A stretch of DNA of 64,000 nt from Flavobacteria bacterium MS024-2A (GCA_905182305.1 CAJJBB010000004.1:39966-103965); one strand, 5' to 3'. Positions 9,589 through 19,258 are shown, counted from the first letter of the stretch. A program made the numbers and translations. The notes: a model not told the origin generated them from the sequence alone.

Positions 9589-10771
9589 ATCTAAATTGGT
9601 TTTGGCCTATAGTGGAGGATTAGATACTTCATATTCACTTCAAAAACTTTCTCAAGATGATTTTGAAGTTCATGCTGTCAGTATTAATACCGGTGGTTTT
9701 TCTCAAAATGAAATTGAAATCATTCAAGAAAAGGCATATCAAATGGGTGCACATTTGTACAAAAATATTGATGCTTTAGATTCTTTTTATAACAAAATTG
9801 TAAAATTCCTTATTTACGGTAATGTTTTACGAAACAATAATTACCCCCTTTCCGTTAGTGCAGAACGAATTATTCAGGCTATAGAAGTTATTAATTATGC
9901 CAAAAAAATTGGAGCAAAGTATATTGCTCATGGCAGCACGGGCGCAGGAAATGATCAGGTACGTTTTGATATGATTTTTCAAGTATTAGCCCCTGAAATA
10001 AAAATCATCACCTTAATTAGAGATCTCCAACTATCTAGAGAAGATGAAATAAAATATTTAAAAACTCAAGGTATTAATCTCCCTTGGGAAAAAGCAAAAT
10101 ATTCTATAAATCAAGGTTTATGGGGAACAAGTGTCGGTGGAGCAGAAACTCTTACCTCCAATTCTCCATTACCAGAGGCAGCTTACCCAAGTCAGCTTAA
10201 AACAGAAACTCCCGAATTTTTAACTCTTAGTTTTAAAAAAGGAGAACTCATCAAGTTGAACAAAAAATTAGGGTCTCCAGTGGAATTAATTCAAAAACTT
10301 CAAGAGCATGCAAAAAAATTTGCTATTGGAAGAGATATTCATGTTGGCGATACCATAATAGGAATAAAAGGAAGAGTAGGTTTTGAAGCCGCTGCTTCTA
10401 TAATTATTATTAAGGCACACCACCTTTTAGAAAAACACACTTTAACAAAATGGCAACTATATCAAAAAGAACAATTAGCCAATTTCTATGGAATGCAACT
10501 ACATGAAGGACATTATTTAGATCCTGTAATGCGAGACATGGAGGCATTTATGGAAAGTAGTCAAAAACAAGTAAGTGGAACCGTTTCTATTAAGCTTCAC
10601 CCTTATCGCTTTGAGCTTCTTGGTATTTCGTCTCCAAATGATCTGATGCAAGCAGAGTTTGGAAGCTATGGAGAAATGAACAAAGGATGGACTTCAGATG
10701 AAGTAAAAGGATTTATTAAGCTCACTGCTAATGCCACAAAAATATATCAAAATATCAATAAAAAATTATGA
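9578..10771 (+). CDS. argG: argininosuccinate synthase
   Basis: Joins citrulline and aspartate with ATP to form argininosuccinate, the penultimate arginine step; cytoplasmic. The N-terminal ATP pyrophosphatase motif is AYSGGLDTSY. Substrate-binding segments include AHGSTGAGNDQVRFDM and PWEKAKYSINQGLWG, and the C-terminal part contains HEGHYLDPVMRDMEAF. Length 397 aa is normal. The start overlaps the GNAT gene by 11 bases and the stop overlaps argC as ATGA. Placing argG second and argH last is the usual Bacteroidetes order. Confidence 0.96.
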   Translation: MINKSKLVLAYSGGLDTSYSLQKLSQDDFEVHAVSINTGGFSQNEIEIIQEKAYQMGAHLYKNIDALDSFYNKIVKFLIYGNVLRNNNYPLSVSAERIIQAIEVINYAKKIGAKYIAHGSTGAGNDQVRFDMIFQVLAPEIKIITLIRDLQLSREDEIKYLKTQGINLPWEKAKYSINQGLWGTSVGGAETLTSNSPLPEAAYPSQLKTETPEFLTLSFKKGELIKLNKKLGSPVELIQKLQEHAKKFAIGRDIHVGDTIIGIKGRVGFEAAASIIIIKAHHLLEKHTLTKWQLYQKEQLANFYGMQLHEGHYLDPVMRDMEAFMESSQKQVSGTVSIKLHPYRFELLGISSPNDLMQAEFGSYGEMNKGWTSDEVKGFIKLTANATKIYQNINKKL

Positions 10772-11739
10772 AAAATGTAGGAATTATTGGAGGTTCAGGC
10801 TACACGGGAGGTGAACTCATTCGTTTAGTCCTTCAACATCCAGCATTAAAATTGTCTTTTGTTTACAGCACTACAAGGTCTGGGAAATCACTAAATTCAG
10901 TTCACCAAGATCTTTTAGGAACTGTATCACTAGACTTTACAGATTCTATTGAATCAGATATTGATATTTTATATTTATGCTTAGGGCATGGTAATTCAAA
11001 AACTTTTTTAAAAGAACATTCTTTTTCTGATAAAACCATTATTATCGATTTAGGAAATGATTTTAGACTAGAAGCTGACCAAGCTTTTGAAGGGAGGAAT
11101 TTTGTGTATGGTCTTCCTGAACTTCAAAAAGAAAAGATTGAAAATTCAAAGTCTATTGCTAATCCAGGATGTTTTGCTACTGCAATTCAACTAGCACTCT
11201 TACCCTTGGCAAACCAAAATTTAATAAATGGTCCTGTTCACATTAATGCTACCACTGGTAGTACAGGAGCTGGAGTTGGACTAAGTACTACCAATCACTT
11301 TAGCTGGAGAAATAATAATTTATCCTGGTACAAGCCCTTTACACATCAACATTTAGGAGAAATTCATCAGAGTTTAGAGCAGTTAGATTCTCCAAGTGAA
11401 ATTTATTTAATTCCACAGCGCGGAGATTTTACTCGCGGTATTTTTACAACTCTTTATACTTCTTTTGAGGGTAGTTTAGAAGAGGCTAAAAAATACTATC
11501 ACACATTTTATGCGTTTCACCCTTTTACGCAAATTTCAGATCAAGAGGTTAGTTTAAAATCAGTTATTAATACAAATTATTGTTTTATTCATTTGCATAA
11601 ATACCAAAACAAACTTTTAATAACCAGTGTAATTGATAACCTGGTAAAAGGTGCTTCCGGACAAGCCATTCAAAATACAAACCTCATTATGGGCTGGGAG
11701 GAAAATCTAGGCCTTAATCTAAAAGCCTCCATTTTTTAA
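10768..11739 (+). CDS. argC: N-acyl-gamma-glutamyl-phosphate reductase
   Basis: Reduces N-acylglutamyl 5-phosphate to the semialdehyde with NADPH, the third step of ornithine synthesis. The Rossmann motif GIIGGSGYTGGELIRL opens the protein. The catalytic cysteine is in ANPGCFATAIQLALLPL, and GSTGAGVG and the HQHLGEI histidine segment follow. Length 323 aa is in the short (type 2) range. The acyl group could be succinyl rather than acetyl in this lineage, since the neighbouring transcarbamylase looks succinyl-specific. It overlaps argG by 4 bases and precedes proC by 10. Confidence 0.94.
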   Translation: MKNVGIIGGSGYTGGELIRLVLQHPALKLSFVYSTTRSGKSLNSVHQDLLGTVSLDFTDSIESDIDILYLCLGHGNSKTFLKEHSFSDKTIIIDLGNDFRLEADQAFEGRNFVYGLPELQKEKIENSKSIANPGCFATAIQLALLPLANQNLINGPVHINATTGSTGAGVGLSTTNHFSWRNNNLSWYKPFTHQHLGEIHQSLEQLDSPSEIYLIPQRGDFTRGIFTTLYTSFEGSLEEAKKYYHTFYAFHPFTQISDQEVSLKSVINTNYCFIHLHKYQNKLLITSVIDNLVKGASGQAIQNTNLIMGWEENLGLNLKASIF

Positions 11740-11749
11740 AAAATTTAAT

Positions 11750-12544
11750 ATGAAAATAGCAATTATAGGTACTGGAAATTTGGGTTTAAGTATAGCCAAA
11801 GGGTTGGTTATTAATAACACCTACACTACTTTATATCTAACCAAAAGAAATCTAGATACACTTTCCAATTGGAAAGAATATAAAAATGTAACTCTGACTA
11901 AAGATAATTCAAAAGCTTTATCAAACGCAGACATCATAATCTTTGCCGTTCAACCCAGTCAGTTTGATGCTATTTTAAATGAAATAAAACCAATCCTTAA
12001 CGATAAACACGTATTAATTTCCACTATTACAGGTTATACAATTGGTCGAATGGAGACCCAGATAGGCAATCAATATCCAATCATAAGAGCAATGCCTAAT
12101 ACTGCAATTTCTGTAGGTAAATCAATGACCTGTCTCTGTAATAATGTTGTAGGTAAAAAAAGCTTACCCATCGCCGAGGCTATTTTTAACGGCTTAGGCA
12201 CCACGTTGACTATAGACGAAAATCATATGCAGGCAGCAACAGTTTTGTGCGCCAGTGGTATTGCGTTTTGGATGCGATTGATTAGAGCAACAACCCAAGG
12301 TGGAGTTCAGTTAGGGTTTGATGCAGATGTTGCTTTACAGATGTCAATGCAAACTGCCATGGGAGCTGCTAGTCTATTAATTGAAACGGGGACACACCCT
12401 GAGGAAGAAATTGACCGTGTAACCACTCCCAGAGGTTGTACCATTACCGGCCTAAATGAAATGGAGCATCAAGGATTAAGCTCATCGCTTATTAAAGGTT
12501 TAAATGCCTCATTTGATAAAATTAATGAAATAGCCAAGCAATAA
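11750..12544 (+). CDS. proC: pyrroline-5-carboxylate reductase
   Basis: Reduces 1-pyrroline-5-carboxylate to proline with NAD(P)H. The Rossmann start is IIGTGNLGLSIAKGL. The C-terminal dimerisation domain carries the family signature in EEIDRVTTPRGCTITGLNEME (the VTTPRGCT segment near residue 227). Length 264 aa is normal. It lies between argC and argD with gaps of 10 and 1 bases, so proline synthesis is cotranscribed with arginine synthesis. One reason could be that glutamate semialdehyde or ornithine metabolism links the two pathways (inference). Confidence 0.93.
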   Translation: MKIAIIGTGNLGLSIAKGLVINNTYTTLYLTKRNLDTLSNWKEYKNVTLTKDNSKALSNADIIIFAVQPSQFDAILNEIKPILNDKHVLISTITGYTIGRMETQIGNQYPIIRAMPNTAISVGKSMTCLCNNVVGKKSLPIAEAIFNGLGTTLTIDENHMQAATVLCASGIAFWMRLIRATTQGGVQLGFDADVALQMSMQTAMGAASLLIETGTHPEEEIDRVTTPRGCTITGLNEMEHQGLSSSLIKGLNASFDKINEIAKQ

Positions 12545-12545
12545 C

Positions 12546-13691
12546 ATGAAACTATTCGAGGTTTATCCGTTATATGATGTTACCCCTGTTCGTGCAAAAG
12601 ATGTATTTGTATATGATGAACATAATAAAGAATACCTTGATCTCTATGGAGGCCATGCAGTTATTTCAATTGGACATTCCCATCCTCATTATGTAGAGAG
12701 AATAAAACAGCAATTAATGCAAATTGGATTTTATTCAAATGCCATTCAAAACCCCTTGCAACAAAAGTTGGCAGATGCTATCGGAGAACAATCGTGTCTA
12801 CATGACTACAAACTGTTTTTATGCAGTACTGGAGCTGAGGCTATTGAAAATGCTTTAAAACTTGCTTCATTTCACACCAATCGAAAAAAAGTAATTGCTT
12901 TCCATAATGCCTTTCATGGAAGAACCTCAGCAGCAGTAGCCGTTTCAGATAACCCTGGAATAAATGCACCTCTTAATAAACAACAAGAAGTTACCTTTTT
13001 ACCATTTAATGACGAAAAAGCACTTCATCAAGCATTAGCTTCAAAAGAGTATTGTGCTGTTATTTTTGAGGGAATTCAAGGAGTTGGGGGACTGGACCAA
13101 CCTTCTGAAGAATTCGTTTTTACCATGGAACGTTTATGTAAAAAATTTGGTAGTTGTCTAATTGCAGACGAAGTCCAAGCTGGTTTTGGAAGAACGGGTA
13201 CTTTTTTCTCCTACCAGAAGTACAATATTAGTCCGCACATTATTACAATGGCTAAAGGAATGGGAAATGGTTTTCCAATTGGAGGTATCCTGGTAGGTCC
13301 AAATATTAAGGCCAAATATGGAATGTTAGGAACTACCTTTGGAGGAAACCATCTTGCATGTAGTGCATCTTTAGCAGTTTTAGAAGTTTTAGAAGAAGAA
13401 AGATTGCAAGAAAAAGCAGTTGTTTTAGAAAATTATTTCAGAACAAAAGCTAAAGGGCTACCGCATCTTTTAAAAATAAAAGGAAGAGGTTTAATGCTTG
13501 GTTTAGAATTTGATTTTGAAGTAGCAGCGCTCAGAAAAGAACTTATTTATAACCACAAAATTTTCACAGGGGGAAGTAGTAATAAAAAACTTATTAGAAT
13601 TTTACCACCTTTGACCATAAAAGAGAAACATTTTGATACCTTTTTTGATGCTTTAATAATTGCTTTAAAAAATAAAGACATCAACTATTAA
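12546..13691 (+). CDS. argD: N-acylornithine aminotransferase (class III, PLP)
   Basis: Transfers an amino group from glutamate to N-acylglutamate semialdehyde, giving N-acylornithine; PLP enzyme. Class III signature LIADEVQAGFGRTGTFFSYQ (19 shown) is followed by the PLP-lysine segment MAKGMGNGFPIGGIL. GAEAIENALKLA and FHGRTSAAVA match the cofactor-phosphate and substrate regions. Length 381 aa is typical of ArgD. It follows proC by 1 base and precedes argF' by 9. Whether it takes acetyl or succinyl substrates cannot be read from the protein; the neighbouring transcarbamylase suggests succinyl. Confidence 0.93.
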   Translation: MKLFEVYPLYDVTPVRAKDVFVYDEHNKEYLDLYGGHAVISIGHSHPHYVERIKQQLMQIGFYSNAIQNPLQQKLADAIGEQSCLHDYKLFLCSTGAEAIENALKLASFHTNRKKVIAFHNAFHGRTSAAVAVSDNPGINAPLNKQQEVTFLPFNDEKALHQALASKEYCAVIFEGIQGVGGLDQPSEEFVFTMERLCKKFGSCLIADEVQAGFGRTGTFFSYQKYNISPHIITMAKGMGNGFPIGGILVGPNIKAKYGMLGTTFGGNHLACSASLAVLEVLEEERLQEKAVVLENYFRTKAKGLPHLLKIKGRGLMLGLEFDFEVAALRKELIYNHKIFTGGSSNKKLIRILPPLTIKEKHFDTFFDALIIALKNKDINY

Positions 13692-13700
13692 TCACTATCT

Positions 13701-14648
13701 ATGAGACAATTTTTAACATTAAAGGACCTCCCAAATTTAGATGATGCTGTTACAGAATCAATAGAATTAAAAAAAAATCCTTTTCAATTTGAGACTCTTG
13801 GAAAAAAGAAAACACTCGGTATGTTGTTTTTTAATCCGAGTTTACGTACCCGCTTAAGTACTCAAAAAGCAGCACAACATCTTGGAATACATAATATGAT
13901 TATGAATTTTTCAAACGAAGCCTGGGCACTAGAATTTGAAGATGGAACCCAAATGAATGGATTACGTTCTGAGCACATAAGAGAAGCTGCTGCTGTAGTT
14001 TCTCAATATTGTGATATCGTTGCTATAAGAGCTTTTGCATCTCTAAATGATAAAGAAAGTGATGAAGCAGAAAAAGTATTACAAAATTTTGCTAAGTACG
14101 CAAGTATTCCTGTAGTAAATATGGAAAGTGCAACTGCCCATCCTTTACAAGCTTTAGCAGATGCCATTACAATTAAAGAACATCAAAGTAAAAAAAGACC
14201 CAAGATTGTTTTGACTTGGGCACCTCATCCAAAAGCACTGCCCCATGCAGTCGGAAATTCATTTATTAGAATGACACAACAATTGGATGCTGATTTTGTT
14301 ATTGCTCAACCCGAAGGTTATGAATTAAATCCAGCAATTACCAAAAAAACTCCCTTGATTTTCAACCAAGAAGAAGCTTTAAATGATGCAGACTTTGTTT
14401 ATGCAAAAAACTGGTCTTCTTATTCAGATTATGGGAAAATATTACGAACCGATCCTCAATGGATGGTAACTAGTGAAAAGATGAAAAAAACAAATAATGC
14501 AAAATTCATGCATTGTTTACCAATTCGAAGAAATATTGTTGTTTCTGATGATGTACTTGACAGCCCAAATTCATTGGTGATTGAACAAGCAAATAATAGA
14601 ACCTTTGCTACTCAAGTAGTTTTGAAGAAAATTTTAGAAAATGGATAA
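13701..14648 (+). CDS. argF': N-succinylornithine carbamoyltransferase (ArgF'-type)
   Basis: Transfers the carbamoyl group to an N-acylated ornithine instead of free ornithine. The carbamoyl-phosphate loop is FFNPSLRTRLSTQKAA, where ordinary ornithine carbamoyltransferases have S-T-R-T. ESATAHPLQALADA, TWAPHPKALPHAVGNS and FMHCLPIRRN are family features of the acylornithine branch. From memory of published structural work, residue 90/92 separates the two types: Glu in acetylornithine enzymes, Pro in the Bacteroides succinylornithine enzyme. Here my count puts Ser at 90 (GLRSEHIREA), not Glu, which favours the succinyl substrate. Length 315 aa fits. It overlaps argB by 8 bases. Confidence 0.9.
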   Translation: MRQFLTLKDLPNLDDAVTESIELKKNPFQFETLGKKKTLGMLFFNPSLRTRLSTQKAAQHLGIHNMIMNFSNEAWALEFEDGTQMNGLRSEHIREAAAVVSQYCDIVAIRAFASLNDKESDEAEKVLQNFAKYASIPVVNMESATAHPLQALADAITIKEHQSKKRPKIVLTWAPHPKALPHAVGNSFIRMTQQLDADFVIAQPEGYELNPAITKKTPLIFNQEEALNDADFVYAKNWSSYSDYGKILRTDPQWMVTSEKMKKTNNAKFMHCLPIRRNIVVSDDVLDSPNSLVIEQANNRTFATQVVLKKILENG

Positions 14649-15414
14649 GCTACAGGTAGTTAAAGTAGGAGGTAATGTTATTGAAAATCGTGAATCACTC
14701 AATGAATTTTTATTTGATTTTACTAAAATTAGAGGAGCTAAAATTTTAGTTCATGGCGGCGGAAAAGAAGCTACACAAATGGCACAAAAGCTCAATATTC
14801 CAGTTCAAATTATAGAAGGAAGACGTGTAACAGATAAGGCAAATTTAGAAATCATTAGCATGTTGTATGCAGGGAAATTAAACAAAACCATTGTTGCTCT
14901 ATTACAAGCATATAATTGTGATTCCTTGGGACTTACGGGTGCAGATGGTAATAGTGTAGTGGCAGAAAAACGATCCTCAAAACCTATTGACTTTGGCTTT
15001 GTAGGAGATGTTATTTCTGTGAATTCAGCTCTATTTAATTTATTATTAAATCAAAAGATAACTCCTGTGTGTTGTGCTATTACTCATGACAAGAATGGTC
15101 AATTACTAAACACCAATGCGGACACCATAGCTTCCGAAATTGCCTCATCAATGTCAGCATATTATGAAGTAACCTTAAGTTATTGTTTTGAAAAAAAAGG
15201 AGTACTCAAAAAACTAATGGATGAAGATTCGGTCATTCCATCAATCAATTCAAGTCAATACGAACATTTAAAAAAAGAAGGGATTATAAATGAAGGAATG
15301 CTACCCAAAATAAAAAATTGCTTTGAAGCTTTGAAAAAAGGAGTTACTAAGGTGCGAATTGGTAATTCAAAAATGATTACAGAATCTATTGCATATACTC
15401 AAATTAAATTATAA
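14641..15414 (+). CDS. argB: N-acylglutamate kinase
   Basis: Phosphorylates N-acylglutamate, the second and usually feedback-controlled step of arginine synthesis. Amino acid kinase fold: VVKVGGNVIEN at the N-terminus, glycine-rich ILVHGGGKEATQMAQKL, then GRRVTDKANLEII and LTGADGNSV. ITHDKNGQLLNTNADTIA is the nucleotide and substrate region near residue 150. The protein is 257 aa, the short form without the N-terminal helix seen in arginine-inhibited hexameric kinases, so allosteric inhibition may be absent (inference). It overlaps argF' by 8 bases and shares a TAATG junction with argE. Confidence 0.93.
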   Translation: MDKLQVVKVGGNVIENRESLNEFLFDFTKIRGAKILVHGGGKEATQMAQKLNIPVQIIEGRRVTDKANLEIISMLYAGKLNKTIVALLQAYNCDSLGLTGADGNSVVAEKRSSKPIDFGFVGDVISVNSALFNLLLNQKITPVCCAITHDKNGQLLNTNADTIASEIASSMSAYYEVTLSYCFEKKGVLKKLMDEDSVIPSINSSQYEHLKKEGIINEGMLPKIKNCFEALKKGVTKVRIGNSKMITESIAYTQIKL

Positions 15415-16463
15415 TGATTACTCAAAAGGCCATATCCCTACTGCAAGATTTAATTCAAATTGAGTCCTTTTCTCAATCAGAGAATAAAACTGCTGATCGA
15501 ATTGAAACATGGTTTAACGAATATAATATTCCCTTCTCAAGACAACATAACAACATTTGGTCTACTAATAAAAATTTTAATTCCGAATTACCGACCCTTT
15601 TGTTGAATTCACATCATGACACCGTGAGGCCGAACAATGGCTATACTCGAGATCCGTTTTCAGCCGATATTATTGAAGGTAAATTATATGGACTGGGGAG
15701 TAATGATGCTGGAGGAGCTTTGGTTTCTCTAATTGCATTATTCACTCATTATTATGCCCATCCTAATCCCAAATATAATTTGCTGATGGCGGCTACTGCA
15801 GAAGAAGAGATTGCAGGTGAAAAAAGTTTGAGAGGATTATTACAAGACCTACCTAAAATAGATTTAGCTATTATCGGGGAACCAACTTTAATGGATTTAG
15901 CAATAGCAGAAAAAGGATTGGTTGTCTTTGAAGTAATCATCAAGGGCACCCCTAGTCATGCTGCCCATCCCAACTCAGATAATCCTTTATTAAAAATTCC
16001 AGAAGTGATTCAAGCAATCAATTCAATTAAATTTGATAAAGTTTCGCCTATTTTAGGACCCGTTAAAGTGACACTGACTCAAATTGATGGGGGAAGTCAA
16101 CACAATGTAGTTCCATCCCAAGTAAAATTAGTCATTGATGTTAGAGTAAATGAATGCTACAGCAATAGTGAAATTGAACAATATATAAAAGCTGTACTTC
16201 CATGTGAAGTTAATGCACGTTCATTAAGATTAAAAAGTTCTTCAATCGATATAAATCATTCTCTAATTCAAGCAGGAATTTCTTTGGGAAAAAAAACATA
16301 TGGATCACCAACTCTATCAGATCAAGCAGCCTTAGAATGTCCCTCATTAAAATTAGGCCCCGGTGATTCAACACGTTCCCACTCTGCAGATGAATATATT
16401 TATATTAAAGAAATTGAAGATGGCATTACCTTTTATATTGAATTATTAAAAAACTTTTTATAA
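15414..16463 (+). CDS. argE: M20-family N-acylornithine/N-acylcitrulline deacylase
   Basis: Removes the acyl group late in the pathway. With an ArgF' transcarbamylase upstream the substrate should be N-acyl- (probably N-succinyl-) citrulline rather than acylornithine. M20 metallopeptidase motifs are clear: metal histidine in LNSHHDTVRP, bridging Asp in LGSNDAGGALVSL and catalytic Glu in ATAEEEIAGEKS. The dimerisation domain and the closing metal His in GDSTRSHSADEYI follow. Length 349 aa is typical. The start codon overlaps the argB stop by 1 base and argH begins 1 base after its stop, so it belongs firmly to the operon. Confidence 0.9.
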   Translation: MITQKAISLLQDLIQIESFSQSENKTADRIETWFNEYNIPFSRQHNNIWSTNKNFNSELPTLLLNSHHDTVRPNNGYTRDPFSADIIEGKLYGLGSNDAGGALVSLIALFTHYYAHPNPKYNLLMAATAEEEIAGEKSLRGLLQDLPKIDLAIIGEPTLMDLAIAEKGLVVFEVIIKGTPSHAAHPNSDNPLLKIPEVIQAINSIKFDKVSPILGPVKVTLTQIDGGSQHNVVPSQVKLVIDVRVNECYSNSEIEQYIKAVLPCEVNARSLRLKSSSIDINHSLIQAGISLGKKTYGSPTLSDQAALECPSLKLGPGDSTRSHSADEYIYIKEIEDGITFYIELLKNFL

Positions 16464-16464
16464 T

Positions 16465-17745
16465 ATGAAACTCTGGCAAAAAGGGGCTGTAGCCCATGAA
16501 AAAGTTGATAAATTTACTGTAGGAAAAGATCGTGAATACGATATAGTTTTGGCACAATACGATTGTCAAGCTTCTATAGCTCACGCTAAAATGTTAGCTA
16601 AAATTGGATTAATAAGTATCCCAGAATCTGAACAATTATGCAAGGTATTAGAGGAGTTAAAAATAGCTGCAGAAACAGGGAATTTCACAATTGAAGATGA
16701 ATTTGAGGATATGCATTCTAAAATAGAGCATGTACTAACTAAAAAACTTGGAGATTTAGGGAAGAAAATTCATACCGCACGTTCTCGAAATGATCAAGTG
16801 CTAGTTGCTATGCACCTATACTTAAAAAAAGAATTGGGAGAAATTAAAACCCAAGTCATTGCATTGTTTGATCTTTTACTTGAATTAGCTGAAAAATATC
16901 AAAATAACTTACTCCCAGGTTATACCCATTTACAAGTTGCCATGCCATCATCTGTGGGAATGTGGTTATCTGCCTATGCCGAAAATCTGATTGATGATTT
17001 ATATTTTTGGGAAGCTGCCTATAAAATTGCAGATCAAAATCCTTTAGGAAGTGCTGCAGGTTATGGAAGCGCTTTCCCAATTGACCGTGAATTAACGACA
17101 GAATTGTTAGGGTTTGATCAATTAAAAATTAATTCACTAGCCGCACAAATGAGTCGTGGAAAATTGGAAAAAAGTACCTCTATCGCATTCTCAAGTATTG
17201 GCAATAGCTTAGCAAAATTAAGTATGGATATTTGCCTGTACATGGGACAAGATTTTAACTTCATCTCCTTTCCTAAAAATTTAACTACAGGCTCTAGTAT
17301 TATGCCACACAAAAAAAACCCTGATTTGTTTGAACTAGTAAGAGGAAAATGCAATAATCTTCAAGCTCTTCCCAACCAATTAGCTTTACTAACCTCTAAC
17401 TTACCTAGTGGTTATCATAGAGATTTACAATTAGCTAAAGGACCTGTTATCGGTGCGGTACAAGAATTGAAAGCCTGCATGGACATACTATTGTTTAGTT
17501 TGCCCCAACTTGAGGTAACCCAAAATATTACCGACCAGAAAAAATATGATTACCTCTTTAGTGTGGATACTCTTAACACAGAAGTTATTGCTGGAAAACC
17601 ATTCCGAGATGCTTATCGTGAATTGGGTCACACTATTGAAAAAGGAGATTTCCTTCCTAATAGAACCATTAATCACTCCCACTTGGGAAGTATTGGTAAC
17701 CTAGGACTGGAAAAAATTCGTCAAAAAATGGAACGAATAAAATAA
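16465..17745 (+). CDS. argH: argininosuccinate lyase
   Basis: Splits argininosuccinate into arginine and fumarate, the last pathway step. Fumarase/aspartase superfamily signature GSSIMPHKKNPDLFE lies near residue 277. HTARSRNDQV and GYTHLQVAMPSS match the two other active-site regions, including the catalytic His. At 426 aa it is a little shorter than the roughly 460 aa of proteobacterial ArgH, as is common in this phylum. It is the last gene of the nine-gene operon. About 85 bases separate it from the convergent lpdA stop, without a strong hairpin terminator that I can see. Confidence 0.95.
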   Translation: MKLWQKGAVAHEKVDKFTVGKDREYDIVLAQYDCQASIAHAKMLAKIGLISIPESEQLCKVLEELKIAAETGNFTIEDEFEDMHSKIEHVLTKKLGDLGKKIHTARSRNDQVLVAMHLYLKKELGEIKTQVIALFDLLLELAEKYQNNLLPGYTHLQVAMPSSVGMWLSAYAENLIDDLYFWEAAYKIADQNPLGSAAGYGSAFPIDRELTTELLGFDQLKINSLAAQMSRGKLEKSTSIAFSSIGNSLAKLSMDICLYMGQDFNFISFPKNLTTGSSIMPHKKNPDLFELVRGKCNNLQALPNQLALLTSNLPSGYHRDLQLAKGPVIGAVQELKACMDILLFSLPQLEVTQNITDQKKYDYLFSVDTLNTEVIAGKPFRDAYRELGHTIEKGDFLPNRTINHSHLGSIGNLGLEKIRQKMERIK

Positions 17746-17830
17746 AAGTTGAATTAATAGATTTTCCTTTTAATCCTATATTTAGTCAAAAAAATAACCT
17801 TAAATCAATTACTACTAAGGAAATAGTTAC

Positions 17831-19231
17831 TTAGATGTGCAATGCGCGATCTTCAGTAGCAGCTAGAGCTGCCTCTTTTATAGCTTCTGCATAAGTTGGA
17901 TGCGAATGACTCATCCTAGCAATGTCTTCAGCAGATGCTCTAAATTCCATAGCAGTTACCGCCTCAGCGATTAAATCTGCTGCACGTGCACCTATAATAT
18001 GAACACCCAAGACTTCATCGGTTTGAGTATCTGCAAGGATTTTCACAAAACCGTCGGTATCCATACTGGCTCGGGCTCGCCCTAAAGCTCTCATAGGAAA
18101 TTGTCCAGTTTTGTATGAAATACCTGCCTCTTTAAGCTGCTCTTCTGTTTTTCCTACAGAAGCTACTTCAGGCCATGTATAAATTACATTAGGCACGAGA
18201 TTATAGTCTATATGTGGCTTTTGTCCTGACAAAAGTTCCGCAACCATTACACCTTCTTCTTCCGCTTTGTGTGCAAGCATTGGACCTCTTACCACATCAC
18301 CTATTGCATAAATATTAGTTGCAGTTGTTTGTAAATGATCATCAACAGTCACTTGGCCTTTTTCGTTTAATTGAATCCCTGCTGCTTCAGTATTTAAACC
18401 GGCAGTATAGGGTTTACGACCTACAGAAACCAGACAATAATCACCTTCAAAGTGAACCTCTAACCCTTTTTTGTCTTTTGCAGTTACCTTAACTACATCG
18501 CCTTTTCGACTAACTTTATTTACACCATGAGAAAGGAAAAACTTTACTCCTTGTTTTTTCATGACTTTCATTAGTTCTTTAGACAAACCTGCATCCATTA
18601 TGGGTGTAATTCTATCTGCATATTCAATGACAGAAACCCTGGCGCCTAAACGACAATATACTTGTCCTAATTCAAGTCCAATAACACCACCACCAATAAT
18701 CACTAAATGTTTTGGTATTTCTTTAAGCTTTAATGCTTCTGTAGAGGTAATTACCCTTTCTTTATCTAAAGAAATAAAGGGAAGGGTTCCCGGCTTAGAG
18801 CCAGTGGCTATAATACTATTTTTAGCCTCAATGATTTGGGTATCTTTACCTTCAATTTTTATATGGGTTGCATCAATATAACTTCCCAAGCCTTCGATAA
18901 TATGAATATTATTTTTATTCATCAAATAATCGATTCCTTTAGTTGTTTGTTCTACAACTGAAGCTTTACGATCAATCATTTGTTTAAAATTGATTTTAAT
19001 TTCACCTTCTATTTCAATCCCGTGTTCTGCAAAATGTTTTTGGGCATCTTCATAATGATGAGAGGAATCTAAAAGAGATTTTGAAGGAATACATCCAACA
19101 TTTAAACATGTTCCCCCAAGTGTGCTATATTTTTCCACAAGCGCTGTTTTCATTCCTAATTGTGCACAGCGTATTGCTGCTACATAACCTCCAGGTCCAG
19201 AACCAATAATTGCTACATCATAAACACTCAT
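17831..19231 (-). CDS. lpdA: dihydrolipoyl dehydrogenase (E3)
   Basis: FAD enzyme that reoxidises dihydrolipoamide in pyruvate, 2-oxoglutarate or branched-chain dehydrogenase complexes and the glycine cleavage system. FAD motif AIIGSGPGGYVAAIR is at the N-terminus and the redox disulfide is in GGTCLNVGCIPSKSLL. The NAD motif is VIIGGGVIGLELGQVY, and the second FAD segment is IYAIGDVVRGPMLAHKAEEEG. The C-terminal catalytic His-Glu pair is in HSHPTYAEAIKEA. Length 466 aa is standard. It stands alone, not beside E1/E2 genes, so it is probably the shared E3. Confidence 0.96.
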   Translation of the reverse strand: MSVYDVAIIGSGPGGYVAAIRCAQLGMKTALVEKYSTLGGTCLNVGCIPSKSLLDSSHHYEDAQKHFAEHGIEIEGEIKINFKQMIDRKASVVEQTTKGIDYLMNKNNIHIIEGLGSYIDATHIKIEGKDTQIIEAKNSIIATGSKPGTLPFISLDKERVITSTEALKLKEIPKHLVIIGGGVIGLELGQVYCRLGARVSVIEYADRITPIMDAGLSKELMKVMKKQGVKFFLSHGVNKVSRKGDVVKVTAKDKKGLEVHFEGDYCLVSVGRKPYTAGLNTEAAGIQLNEKGQVTVDDHLQTTATNIYAIGDVVRGPMLAHKAEEEGVMVAELLSGQKPHIDYNLVPNVIYTWPEVASVGKTEEQLKEAGISYKTGQFPMRALGRARASMDTDGFVKILADTQTDEVLGVHIIGARAADLIAEAVTAMEFRASAEDIARMSHSHPTYAEAIKEAALAATEDRALHI

Positions 19232-19258
19232 AATCTAATTCTTTAATTAATTTCAAAA

